Assembly: GCA_964461995.1 (NCBI GenBank)
Contig: CAYWXL010000014.1
Span: 24,220 to 88,219, forward strand
DNA length: 64,000 nucleotides
Direction of reading: 5' to 3'
Origin: JALSRK01 sp964461995
GTDB taxonomy: Bacteria > Acidobacteriota > Terriglobia > Bryobacterales > Bryobacteraceae
The notes under the pieces are model-generated. The model was not told where the DNA came from. It did not search any database and saw only the letters and a program-made list of their open reading frames with translations. This document shows, in pieces, positions 8,127-16,448 of the stretch (position 1 is its first letter; each line of letters opens with the position of its first letter). A program made the position numbers and the translations under genes.

Positions 8127-10811
8127 TCAAAAGCCCAATTGCAGCGTGAAGCGGAACGCGCGCCCGTCGTTCAGCGTGTTCGTGATGACGGCGAAGTCGC
8201 GCGAACTCAAGCTACGGCCCGGTTCAGCGAACTGCGGATGGTTCAGCAGGTTGAGGGACTCGGCGCGGAACAACAGCGAACTCTCGCCCTTCAAATTCCA
8301 GCGCTTGGAGATGCCGGCGTTGATGTTGGCGATACCGTCCTTGCGGAAGGTGTTGCGACCGAGGTTGCCCCGGGTATCGGTGGGCTTGATGGTGGTGAAG
8401 GCCGAGCGCGGGAGGCGGGCCACGGAGGTGTCCGGATCGTCGATGGAACGGCCGAGGATGGAGGGATCGAGCAGGATCGGGTTGTCGCTGCTCTCGCCGT
8501 CCACGTTCCCCCAACCGGGGGCGTCCGAGCCAGCCCGGACGCCGAACGGGGTGCCCGACTTCGCCAGCACGACCGCGCTGATCTGCCAGCCGCCGAAGAC
8601 TGCCCGCAGCCAACCGTCCGTGGCCGGGACGGGAGCTTCGTAGTTGAAGCGCAGCAGCATGGCGTGGGGCTGGTCGAAGCGGCTAAGGCCCTTCATTTCG
8701 GCCTGGTAGGCGAATTCCGAGGGGGCGCGGGCGATACGGCTGTCGCGGCCCGAGGCTGTGTTCGTGTAGTCGGAACCGATGTCGAGAGCTTTGCTGAACC
8801 AGTAAGACCAATCAATGTTCCAGCCGCGCCACCGGGGGATTCGCAAAACCACTTTCGCCGCGTCGAAGTAACCGCGGGAGCCGTTGTGGATGTAGTAGAT
8901 CGTGTAGTAGCGCTTGTCGGGCCGGCGCAGGTTCACAGTGCGCGTGGTCTGTGGGATTCCCGGTACCGGGCGGGCGCGGTTCAAGTGCCAAGTCGCCAAC
9001 AGCTTGTGGGCGCGGCTGCCCACGTAACCCAAATCCAGCCGCCAGCCGCGGGGCAGCTCGAACTCCCAGGAGAAGGTGTAGAGGTGCTCGTAAGGGGTGC
9101 GAAGGTCGCTGGCCAGGCGGTAGATGGAGCTGCGCGCATCCTTCTTCAGGTCCTCGGGGTTGAGGTTGCCGAGGGGATCGGACAGCTTCGGGGCGCGGAT
9201 GGAGAGGGTGATGTTGCCCGGCGGGTTGAAGCGCGACTGCATGAACGTCGCCGGGAAGATTTCCCCGTATTGGATGGTGTAGGCGGCGCGGATCGTTCCC
9301 CAGCCGGCAGGCAGGCGCCAAGCGAGGCCGAAGGTCGGGGCCCAGTTGTTCCAGTCCGAGGGGTAAGGGATGTCGCTGAGTTCGTTGACCTCGGTAGGTC
9401 GGGTGGAAGGCTCGAAGCGCAATCCCAAGCTGAGGGTGAGGTTGGGGGACGCCTTCCAGTCGTCGCCCACGTAGAATTGGGCGCCCCAGTCGCGGAAGCC
9501 CCGGTGGACGTTGCCGAGAGCGACCAGGTAGACCGAAGGCGTGCCCATGCGCAGGTTGTCCACGGTATCGCGGCCGAAGTCGCGCCGGAACGAAAAGAGC
9601 CCGCGGTGCTCGTTGCTTTCCCAACCGTTGATTTGCCGGCGGAGCAGCTCGAAGCCGGCGGTAAGGGTGTGGTTGCCTTTGACCTGGCGGAGCCGGCCGG
9701 CGTAGCGGAAAAGATTCTGCGCGCGGTCGATGGGGATATTGCCGCCGGGACCGATGGATTCGAGTTCGCGGGAGAAGAGGTAGAAGGTGCCGAGCGAGGT
9801 TTCCTCGGGCACCAGCAGCGAGCCGATGCGGTCGAAGCCCGCCGACAGGTCCGACGTCGTCATCGCCGACCAGCTCCGCGTCCAGGTGATGCGCGCCCGA
9901 TGGTTGCGCGTGGTGGTGTCGGGGTTCTGGCCGCCGACGAGCTGGAAGGCCTCGACGCGCTGCAGCATGAACTGATAGCGGAGCACGAGGCGGTCGCGCG
10001 GGCTGAGCGACTGGTCGAGGGTGGCTCCAATGCGGTCGTTGTTGATGTTCTGAGGCGCGTTGGTGTTCAGAGCCCGCGGGTTGATGTCGGTGCGGTTAGG
10101 CAGCTCGGCGGGGTAGGCCCCGAGGATCGCCTCGACGATCTTGCGGTCGTCGGGGTCCGTGGTGAGAGGGGTCCGCTCGTCGGCCGCCGGGACCAGGACA
10201 TTGCCGTTCACCTGGCCGCGGAGCTTGCGCTGGCTCGCCTCGAGGGTCCAGTGGGCCCCGCGCCAGCCGGGGATGCCGATGGTCAATCCATAGTCGTTCG
10301 TGCGGGCCGGCTGTACGTCGCCGACCTGGAAGAAAGACCGGGCGTTGAAGACGCTGTTTTCGTGAGCCCAAAACAGGTCGCCGTGAAAACCGGCGCCGGG
10401 CCGCGGCGCAACGTGAAGGGGTTCGCCGGGGCGCCCGCCGAACTCTCTGCCAAAATACCTGCGATCCACCCGGAACTCGCGGATCACGGTGGCGGTAGTG
10501 CCCATGCGCTGGTTGAGTTCCTTCAGGACGTTGTTGTCGATAAGGGTAAGGCGGACGTTCTCGTTGCGCCGGGCCTCGCCGCCCTCGGCGTTCACCTCGC
10601 CAAGCAGATTTAGCTCAGTACGTTCCTGGGCGACGGGCTCCTCCGGGTCCGCCGGAGAGTCTTCGGGTTCGCCGGTGGAACCCTCTCCGCTTTGCCGGTC
10701 GGTTTCGTTGGCCGTTACGGACTCTCGCGGGTTTGCACGCCCAGTCTGGGGCGCTTGGGCAGAAAAAGCGGACGCCGCTCCGAGAAAAACAAAAAGGACT
10801 AACCAATGCAC
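8127..10811 (-). CDS. Oar-like TonB-dependent outer-membrane receptor of an acidobacterial type
   Basis: About 894 residues from the GTG at 10811; an upstream in-frame GTG at 10868 is possible, but 10811 gives a clean signal peptide (HWLVLFVFLGAASAFSA) and sits 8 nt after a -10 box. Instead of the usual CarboxypepD_reg domain, the mature N-terminus is a Glu/Pro-rich linker followed by a segment with LNLLGEVNAEGGEARRNENV and LIDNNVLKELNQRMG. The rest is a barrel with many Trp/Tyr-rich strands, ending FTLQLGF. This matches a receptor subfamily I associate with Solibacter-type genomes. Ligand unknown; large polymers or peptides are plausible. Confidence 0.82.
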   Translation of the reverse strand: MHWLVLFVFLGAASAFSAQAPQTGRANPRESVTANETDRQSGEGSTGEPEDSPADPEEPVAQERTELNLLGEVNAEGGEARRNENVRLTLIDNNVLKELNQRMGTTATVIREFRVDRRYFGREFGGRPGEPLHVAPRPGAGFHGDLFWAHENSVFNARSFFQVGDVQPARTNDYGLTIGIPGWRGAHWTLEASQRKLRGQVNGNVLVPAADERTPLTTDPDDRKIVEAILGAYPAELPNRTDINPRALNTNAPQNINNDRIGATLDQSLSPRDRLVLRYQFMLQRVEAFQLVGGQNPDTTTRNHRARITWTRSWSAMTTSDLSAGFDRIGSLLVPEETSLGTFYLFSRELESIGPGGNIPIDRAQNLFRYAGRLRQVKGNHTLTAGFELLRRQINGWESNEHRGLFSFRRDFGRDTVDNLRMGTPSVYLVALGNVHRGFRDWGAQFYVGDDWKASPNLTLSLGLRFEPSTRPTEVNELSDIPYPSDWNNWAPTFGLAWRLPAGWGTIRAAYTIQYGEIFPATFMQSRFNPPGNITLSIRAPKLSDPLGNLNPEDLKKDARSSIYRLASDLRTPYEHLYTFSWEFELPRGWRLDLGYVGSRAHKLLATWHLNRARPVPGIPQTTRTVNLRRPDKRYYTIYYIHNGSRGYFDAAKVVLRIPRWRGWNIDWSYWFSKALDIGSDYTNTASGRDSRIARAPSEFAYQAEMKGLSRFDQPHAMLLRFNYEAPVPATDGWLRAVFGGWQISAVVLAKSGTPFGVRAGSDAPGWGNVDGESSDNPILLDPSILGRSIDDPDTSVARLPRSAFTTIKPTDTRGNLGRNTFRKDGIANINAGISKRWNLKGESSLLFRAESLNLLNHPQFAEPGRSLSSRDFAVITNTLNDGRAFRFTLQLGF

Positions 10812-10819
10812 CACTTGAA

Positions 10820-10849
10820 AGGATATGCCGCCCGAGGCGCGGCTGCCAA
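10820..10849 (-). promoter_or_regulatory. Promoter giving a leaderless Oar-like receptor transcript
   Basis: Minus strand: -35 TTGGCA (10849-10844), 18-bp spacer, -10 TATCCT (10825-10820). The GTG start at 10811 follows after 8 nt, so transcription would start at or next to the codon. Confidence 0.6.
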
Positions 10850-10962
10850 GGGCGGGCGGGCCGCGCACGCGCGAAACGCGGTGGTTCCGCGGGCAGCCGG
10901 CGCCGGAAGCAGACGTAAAGGACGGTTTCCGGAGAATCCACAGTGCGCCGGGGCGCGTCTGG

Positions 10963-10968
10963 TAGGAT
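10963..10968 (+). promoter_or_regulatory. Extended -10 (TGG-TAGGAT) before moaD-moaE
   Basis: TAGGAT ends 7 nt before the GTG at 10976 and is preceded by TGG, an extended -10. No ribosome site is present. The same TGGTAGGAT string occurs before trpC. Confidence 0.5.
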
Positions 10969-10975
10969 AGCCGTT

Positions 10976-11689
10976 GTGCGCGTCAAGGTCCTCTTTTTCG
11001 GCATGTTGAAGGACATCGCCGGCCGCTCGAACGAAGTCGTCGATGTGCCCGATGGGGCTACGGTCGGTGACGTTTTCGAGCACTTCGCCGACAGCTTTCC
11101 GCGTTTGAAAGAGTACCAGAAAAGCATCCTGATGGCGCGGAACCAGGAGTTCGCCCGCCCAGAAGAGCCGGTGGCGCCTGAGGACGAGATCGCCTTCATG
11201 CCGCCAGTGAGCGGGGGCTCTGCGGAACGCGAGAGCATCACTCCGGAGGGACATTTCTTCGCCTTGACGCGGAGGCCGATCGACGCGGGGGCGCTGAAGG
11301 AACTTCTGCTGCAAGGCTCTGACGGGGCGGTGGTCGTCTTCGAGGGCGTGGCCCGCAACAATACGCGTGGGCGGCCGACCCGGCATCTGGACTATGAGTG
11401 CTATGAGCCGCTCGCTTTGAAGACGATGGCGCGGCTGGGCGGCGAAATCGCGGCAACGCATGAGATCGGGCGGATCGGGATTGTCCACCGGCTGGGCCGG
11501 ATCGAAATCGGCGAGACGAGCGTTGCGATCGTGGTCACTGCGCCCCACCGGAAGGCGGCGTTCGCGGCTGCCTCGGAAGCCATCGACCGTTTGAAGAAGA
11601 CCGTGCCGATCTGGAAGAAGGAATACTTTGAAGACGGCGAGGTGTGGGTGGAGGGAGAGTGGGACGACAGCGTCCTGCCGGCAAGATGA
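10976..11689 (+). CDS. Fused molybdopterin synthase, MoaD-MoaE
   Basis: 237 residues. Residues 1-81 are MoaD (ubiquitin-like, VKVLFFGMLKDIAGR) ending in PPVSGG, and residues 90-237 are MoaE with the conserved KKTVPIWKKEYFEDG active-site segment. The two subunits normally form a heterotetramer that inserts two sulfurs into precursor Z. In the fusion the MoaD Gly80-Gly81, which must be a free C-terminus for thiocarboxylation, is internal. The mycobacterial fused enzyme MoaX is cleaved at this point, so the same may hold here. GTG at 10976 is chosen over 10943 because of the -10 box between them. Ends with an ATGA overlap with the VWFA gene. Confidence 0.9.
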   Translation: MRVKVLFFGMLKDIAGRSNEVVDVPDGATVGDVFEHFADSFPRLKEYQKSILMARNQEFARPEEPVAPEDEIAFMPPVSGGSAERESITPEGHFFALTRRPIDAGALKELLLQGSDGAVVVFEGVARNNTRGRPTRHLDYECYEPLALKTMARLGGEIAATHEIGRIGIVHRLGRIEIGETSVAIVVTAPHRKAAFAAASEAIDRLKKTVPIWKKEYFEDGEVWVEGEWDDSVLPAR

Positions 11690-12663
11690 CGATTCGTTCC
11701 GCGGCAGCCGTGCTCTTGATGTGGGCGAGTCTCGTTCCGGGCCAGTCCGAACAGAGGCAGAAAGGCCCCGTGTTCCATGTCGATGTGGAGCTGGTGCGCC
11801 TGCTGGCCACCGTCAAGGATGCAGCGGGCAATCCAGTGGGGACGCTGGAGCGGGACGATTTCACCGTCTACGACAACGGAGTGCCGCAAGAGATCGCGCT
11901 ATTCGAGCGCCGGACATCCCAGCCGCTTTCGGTGGCTCTGCTCGTAGATACGAGCGCCTCGACGGCGGCGAAGCTCAAACAGGGAATCGCCTCAGTCATG
12001 CGTTTCCTGCGAGCCCTGCTGCGGGAGGGCAATCCGGCGGACAGGGTGATGCTCTACAGTTTCAACGACGACGTCATTCTGGAAAGTGGGCTCACCCGGC
12101 GCTTGAACCGCATCGAAAAGAAGCTGAAGAGACTCAAAGGGGCGTCGGGAACGTCGCTGTACGACGCGTTGTTCTTCGCCTCCCGGGCGCTCGAGCGCCG
12201 GCCCGGGCGTCGGGTGATCATCGTTGTTTCCGACGGGGCCGACACGACCAGCGTCAAAAGCTATCGTGACGCGCTTCGGATGGCGCACGACGCCGACGCC
12301 GTCATCTACGGCATCGCGATCGTCCCTGTCACAAATGATCCGGGACGCCACATCGCGGGCGAGAACGCGATGAAAAGCCTTTGCCGCGCCACCGGGGGCC
12401 GGGTGATCGCCGCGGCTCTGGAAGAGGGACTCGACGAGGCCTTCGCTTCCATCCTCCGGGATTTGCGTACGCAGTACTTGATCGGATACTATCCTCGCAA
12501 CGTTCCTTACGCGACGGACCCGTTTCACCGGATCGAGGTCCGCCTGCGGCGCGGCGATTTGCGGGTCATCACGCGCACTGGCTATTATGGGGAGTACAAG
12601 GATCCCAAACCCCGGGAAGCCAGTTCAACAGGACCAGCTCACAGACCCCGGCAGCAGGAGTAA
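11686..12663 (+). CDS. Secreted VWFA-related acidobacterial-domain protein
   Basis: 325 residues. A signal peptide (1-20) precedes a short beta-sandwich (about 30-75, VKDAAGNPVGTLERDDFTVYDNG) and a von Willebrand A domain whose MIDAS motif DTSAS is at 88-92, with a later SDGAD. This is the layout of the VWFA-related acidobacterial family, common in many copies in Acidobacteria. Function is unknown; a metal-dependent adhesion or binding role outside the membrane is likely. The ATG overlaps the stop of the MoaD-MoaE gene by four bases, so translation may be coupled although no metabolic link is evident. Confidence 0.9.
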   Translation: MTIRSAAAVLLMWASLVPGQSEQRQKGPVFHVDVELVRLLATVKDAAGNPVGTLERDDFTVYDNGVPQEIALFERRTSQPLSVALLVDTSASTAAKLKQGIASVMRFLRALLREGNPADRVMLYSFNDDVILESGLTRRLNRIEKKLKRLKGASGTSLYDALFFASRALERRPGRRVIIVVSDGADTTSVKSYRDALRMAHDADAVIYGIAIVPVTNDPGRHIAGENAMKSLCRATGGRVIAAALEEGLDEAFASILRDLRTQYLIGYYPRNVPYATDPFHRIEVRLRRGDLRVITRTGYYGEYKDPKPREASSTGPAHRPRQQE

Positions 12664-12665
12664 CT

Positions 12666-12953
12666 GTGGCCAAAACCGCCAAACAGGCCTCCAAGAAGGC
12701 CACCAAGACGAAGAAAAAAGCGAAACCGCCGGTCAAGAACCGGGCCCCGGAGCATACCTACGAAGAGGTCCGATACATCAAGTACCTGATCGATAACCAG
12801 ATCCCGATCCGGGTGCGGCTGGCCGACAATGAGGACGTCGAAGGCACAATCGAGTATTACGACGCCAGCTTCATCCGCCTGACGCGCACCGACGCGCCCA
12901 ACTTGTTCATCTTCAAGCACGACATCAAGTACCTTTACGAGATTCCTGAATAG
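12666..12953 (+). CDS. Hfq/Sm-like RNA-binding protein with N-terminal lysine-rich tail
   Basis: 95 residues from the GTG at 12666, which has CAGGAG upstream inside the end of the previous gene. Residues 2-25 are almost all Lys, Ala and Thr. Residues about 35-93 read as an Sm fold: IPIRVRLADNEDVEGTIEYYD resembles the Sm1 strands (in Hfq, V-x-I-x-L-x-N-G-x-x-x-x-G-x-I-x-x-F-D) and IFKHDIKYL resembles the Hfq Sm2 motif YKHAIS. Hfq is a hexameric RNA chaperone for small RNAs. Here the disordered tail is N-terminal and basic rather than C-terminal, so this is a divergent Hfq or a distinct Sm protein. Next gene starts 15 bp on. Confidence 0.75.
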   Translation: MAKTAKQASKKATKTKKKAKPPVKNRAPEHTYEEVRYIKYLIDNQIPIRVRLADNEDVEGTIEYYDASFIRLTRTDAPNLFIFKHDIKYLYEIPE

Positions 12954-12968
12954 GACCGGCGCCTTGGA

Positions 12969-13790
12969 ATGGCTTCTTACCTGGAAACCGCAATCGAGAT
13001 CGCCCACGAGGCCGGCGCGCTGCTGGCGCACCACTTCGAGCGGCGGGTCAGCGTCGAGTACAAGGGGGCGCATGACCTGGTGACGGTGGCAGACCGGGCC
13101 TCGGAGACGCTGGTCGTCGAGCGCCTGAAGTCGTATTTCCCCACGCACTCCATCGTCGGCGAGGAGACGGGCAGCCACGACGGAACCTCGGAGTACCGCT
13201 GGTACGTCGACCCGCTCGATGGCACAACGAACTTCGCGCACGGCTTCCCGATCTTCAACGTCACGCTGGCGCTGGAGCGCAGCGACGAGATCATCGCCGG
13301 AGTGGTCTACGACCCGGTACATCAGGAGATGTTCGCAGCGGAACTCGGCGGCGGGGCGTATCTGAACAACCGGCGGATCCACGTCTCGACGGTGGACGCC
13401 TTCGAGGAGAGCCTCTTCGCCACCGGCTTCCCGAACTGGCGGCGGCACAAGGACGTCAACGTGCACTTCTTCCACCAGATCGGGATGCTGACCCACGGCG
13501 TGAGGCGCGCCGGAGCGGCGGCGATCGATCTGGCCTGGGTGGCCTGCGGCCGTCTGGAGGGCTTCTGGGAGTTCGGGCTGAACCCTTGGGATGTGGCGGC
13601 GGGCATCCTACTGGTGACCGAAGCCGGCGGCAAGGTCACTGACATGAAAGGGGTTCCGAACCGCCTGGGGCGTCCGAACATTCTGGCGACGAACGGACGC
13701 GTGCACGACGCTACGGTGGAACTGTTCGGCGAGGTCTTCGAAGGCCGTTACCGGATGCCCATCCCGCCTCTTCCCACGCCTGCAAGCTGA
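12969..13790 (+). CDS. suhB: Inositol-1-monophosphatase family protein
   Basis: 273 residues, standard length. The three metal/phosphate motifs of the family are present: GEE (64-66), DPLDGTTNF (81-89) and WDVAAG (207-212). These enzymes remove phosphate from inositol monophosphate in a Mg-dependent, Li-sensitive reaction; in bacteria SuhB also binds the antitermination complex for rRNA. Placed 15 bp after the Hfq-like gene, so co-transcription of the two is likely. Symbol given by family resemblance; other substrates (for example histidinol phosphate) cannot be excluded. Confidence 0.88.
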   Translation: MASYLETAIEIAHEAGALLAHHFERRVSVEYKGAHDLVTVADRASETLVVERLKSYFPTHSIVGEETGSHDGTSEYRWYVDPLDGTTNFAHGFPIFNVTLALERSDEIIAGVVYDPVHQEMFAAELGGGAYLNNRRIHVSTVDAFEESLFATGFPNWRRHKDVNVHFFHQIGMLTHGVRRAGAAAIDLAWVACGRLEGFWEFGLNPWDVAAGILLVTEAGGKVTDMKGVPNRLGRPNILATNGRVHDATVELFGEVFEGRYRMPIPPLPTPAS

Positions 13791-13837
13791 ATTCTCGAGC
13801 GCCCGCGCCGTTGGGCGGCCCCGGGAAACGGGCGTGG

Positions 13838-13843
13838 TAGGAT
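13838..13843 (+). promoter_or_regulatory. Extended -10 (TGG-TAGGAT) before trpC
   Basis: TAGGAT ends 12 nt before the ATG of trpC; TGG precedes it. No attenuator or leader peptide fits in the 65-bp gap after suhB, so the operon probably starts with a very short leader. Confidence 0.5.
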
Positions 13844-13855
13844 GAGATTTTCCCA

Positions 13856-14641
13856 ATGGATCCAAGGGTTCCGGACATCCTGGCGCGTATCGTCGCCGGC
13901 AAAAGGGCGGAGCTGGGCGCGCTCGCGAGCCGCCGCGCGGAACTGGAGCGCCGCGCCTTGGAACGGATGTCCGATCGCCGGGACTTCCGGGCCGCCGTGG
14001 GGAGCCGGACGCCCGCCATCATCGCCGAGATCAAGAAAGCTTCCCCGAGCAAGGGGCTGCTGGCCGGGGACTTCGACCCGGCCCGCATGGCCCGGGCCTA
14101 TGAGGCGGGAGGAGCCGCAGCGCTTTCGGTGCTCACCGACGCGAGGCATTTCCAGGGCAGCCTGGCCGATCTGGAGACGGCCCGGGCGGCGGCGGAGCTT
14201 CCCGTGCTGCGCAAGGATTTCACCATCGACGAGCTCCACGTGCTCGAGGCTGCCGCTCACGGGGCGGACGCGATCTTACTCATTGCAGCCGTGCTCAGCG
14301 AGGCCGAGATGCGGCGCTTCCGCGAACTGGCCGGGAAGTTCGCCATGGCGGCGCTCGTCGAGGTTCACGAGGAGTGCGAACTGGAGGCCGCGATCGCCTC
14401 GGGCGCCACGATCATTGGCGTGAACAACCGCAACCTGCACACCTTCGAAGTGACGCTAGAGACTTCCCTGCGGCTGGCGGCGAAGATCCCCGGCGGAGTG
14501 GTGCGCGTCAGCGAGAGCGGCATTCACTCGGCGGCGGACATCGAGACGCTACAGGAAGCCGGCTACCAGGCGTTCCTGGTTGGGGAGCATCTGATGAGGT
14601 CCGCCGATCCGGCCCAGGCGGTGCGGGCGCTGGCGTCATGA
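13856..14641 (+). CDS. trpC: Indole-3-glycerol phosphate synthase
   Basis: 261-residue TIM barrel. The family motifs AEIKKASPSKG (58-67, with the substrate-binding lysine), LRKDF (catalytic Lys120) and GVNNRNL are present, followed by SESGI near the C-terminus. It closes the ring of CdRP to give indole-3-glycerol phosphate, the fourth step of tryptophan synthesis. It is the first gene of a seven-gene aromatic operon and overlaps trpF by four bases (ATGA). It is not fused to trpF as in E. coli. Confidence 0.96.
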   Translation: MDPRVPDILARIVAGKRAELGALASRRAELERRALERMSDRRDFRAAVGSRTPAIIAEIKKASPSKGLLAGDFDPARMARAYEAGGAAALSVLTDARHFQGSLADLETARAAAELPVLRKDFTIDELHVLEAAAHGADAILLIAAVLSEAEMRRFRELAGKFAMAALVEVHEECELEAAIASGATIIGVNNRNLHTFEVTLETSLRLAAKIPGGVVRVSESGIHSAADIETLQEAGYQAFLVGEHLMRSADPAQAVRALAS

Positions 14642-15234
14642 TCGTGAAGATCTGCGGGATCACGAACCCCGAGGACCTGAAGGTTGCTGTGGAGGCCGGA
14701 GCGAACGCGGTGGGGTTTAACTTCTTCCCGCGGAGCCCGCGCTACGTGACGCCGGAGCGGGCGGCGGCGCTGGCGCGGCAGGTCCCGGCGGAGGTCTTGA
14801 AGGTGGGCGTGTTCGTGAACGAGCCGGCGGAGCGGATTCAGGCCGTCGCCGCCGAAGCGGGCCTCGACGTGGCTCAACTGCATGGGGACTGTGGCGTGCC
14901 AGCGGGACTCCGCATCTGGCGCGCCGTGGCGGTGGGGCCGGATTTCGATCCTGCGGCACTGGCCGGCAGCGAAGCCGAGGCGTTCCTGCTCGACGCGCCG
15001 GCCGGAGACCTCTACGGCGGGACCGGGCGGACCTTCGACTGGGGCCGGGCCGAGGGCCTGGGGGTGAAGTTCGTCCTGGCCGGCGGCCTGGGACCGGACA
15101 ACGTTGCTGAGGCGGTGCGGCGCTTGCGGCCCTGGGGCGTGGACGCTTGCTCGCGGCTGGAGGCGGCGCCCGGACGCAAAGACCCTGAAAAGGTCCGGGC
15201 GTTCGTGCGGACGGCGCTGGGAGCGATCGAATAA
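14638..15234 (+). CDS. trpF: Phosphoribosylanthranilate isomerase
   Basis: 198-residue TIM barrel starting MIVKICGIT, the hallmark beta-1 motif with the catalytic cysteine. Other segments are VGFNFFPRSPRYV, QLHGD and a C-terminal GVDACSRLEAAPGRKD motif in which the usual GVDVSSGVE is slightly changed. It isomerises PRA to CdRP, the step before TrpC. The start overlaps the trpC stop and the stop overlaps the trpB start, so the three are translationally coupled. Confidence 0.95.
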   Translation: MIVKICGITNPEDLKVAVEAGANAVGFNFFPRSPRYVTPERAAALARQVPAEVLKVGVFVNEPAERIQAVAAEAGLDVAQLHGDCGVPAGLRIWRAVAVGPDFDPAALAGSEAEAFLLDAPAGDLYGGTGRTFDWGRAEGLGVKFVLAGGLGPDNVAEAVRRLRPWGVDACSRLEAAPGRKDPEKVRAFVRTALGAIE

Positions 15235-16448
15235 TGGCAAGCCAAGCAAGACAACCGGACGAAAGGGGGCACTTCGGCCCCTACGGCGGGCGCTTCGTCC
15301 CGGAAGTGCTGATGGCGCCGCTCGAAGAGCTGGAGCGGGCGTATCTGGAGGCGCGGGAAGATCCGGAATTCCAGCGGGAGCTCGAAGACCTGTTGCGGCA
15401 CTATGCCGGGCGCCCGACGCCGCTCTACCACGCCCAGCGGCTTTCCGAGAGCCTGGGCGGAGCCCGGATCTACTTGAAACGCGAGGACCTGCTGCACACC
15501 GGGGCCCACAAGATCAACAATTGCCTGGGGCAAATCCTGCTGGCGCGGCGGATGGGCAAGAGACGCATCATCGCCGAGACAGGTGCCGGCCAGCACGGAG
15601 TGGCGACGGCCACCGTGGCGGCGCTGTTCGGTATGGAGTGCACCGTCTACATGGGCGTCGAGGACATGGAGCGCCAGCGGCTCAACGTCTTCCGCATGCG
15701 CCTGCTCGGCGCGAAGGTGGTGGGTGTGGACGCCGGCAGCCGCACGCTGAAGGACGCCATCAGCGAGGCGATGCGGGACTGGGTGACGAACGTCAACCAC
15801 ACCCATTACTTGCTCGGCTCGGCACTGGGCGCGCACCCCTACCCAATGATGGTGCGGGACTTCCAGCGGGTGATCGGCGTGGAGACGCGGGGGCAGATCC
15901 TCGAGCGCGAGGGGCGGCTGCCGGACACGATCTTCGCCTGCGTGGGCGGCGGCAGCAACGCCATTGGCATCTTTCACGCGTTTCTCGATGACAAAGAGGT
16001 CCAGCTGGTGGGCGTCGAGGCCGGGGGAACGGACGACCGGCTCGGCCATCACGCCGCCCGCTTCTCGGGCGGCGCGCCGGGCGTGCTGCATGGAACCTAC
16101 AGTTACCTGCTGCAAAACGAGGACGGCCAGGTGGCGCTGACGCACTCGGTTTCCGCCGGTTTGGACTACGCCTCGGTGGGGCCGGAACACGCCCTGCTGC
16201 ACGACACCGGGCGGGCTGAATACACTTCCTGCCGGGACCGGGATGCGCTGGAAGCGGCGCGGCTGCTGGCGCAGACCGAGGGGATCATTCCAGCGCTCGA
16301 ATCCGCCCACGCCGTGGCGGAAGCGGTGCGCCGCGCGGGTGATGCCCGGGACCAGGTCTTCGTCGTGAACCTCTCGGGCCGCGGCGACAAGGACATGGAC
16401 ATTTACCGGGAAAGTTTTCCGGAGCTGGACCAGGAGGTGGGCGAATGA
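15234..16448 (+). CDS. trpB: Tryptophan synthase beta chain
   Basis: 404 residues, usual TrpB1 length. The PLP lysine lies in HTGAHKINN (Lys93), the phosphate-binding GGGSNAIG loop follows about 145 residues later, and the C-terminal NLSGRGDKDM motif is intact. It joins indole and serine to give tryptophan and forms an alpha2-beta2 complex with the TrpA encoded next to it. The ATG shares one base with the trpF stop, and the trpA start overlaps its end by four bases. Confidence 0.97.
   Translation: MASQARQPDERGHFGPYGGRFVPEVLMAPLEELERAYLEAREDPEFQRELEDLLRHYAGRPTPLYHAQRLSESLGGARIYLKREDLLHTGAHKINNCLGQILLARRMGKRRIIAETGAGQHGVATATVAALFGMECTVYMGVEDMERQRLNVFRMRLLGAKVVGVDAGSRTLKDAISEAMRDWVTNVNHTHYLLGSALGAHPYPMMVRDFQRVIGVETRGQILEREGRLPDTIFACVGGGSNAIGIFHAFLDDKEVQLVGVEAGGTDDRLGHHAARFSGGAPGVLHGTYSYLLQNEDGQVALTHSVSAGLDYASVGPEHALLHDTGRAEYTSCRDRDALEAARLLAQTEGIIPALESAHAVAEAVRRAGDARDQVFVVNLSGRGDKDMDIYRESFPELDQEVGE

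Noticed and set aside
8139..10613. 824-codon plus-strand frame opposite the Oar-like receptor
   Set aside because: Antisense shadow; no start signal, no domain.
13791..13855. Trp attenuator or leader peptide before trpC
   Set aside because: Only 65 bp, no Trp-codon run, no alternative hairpins.
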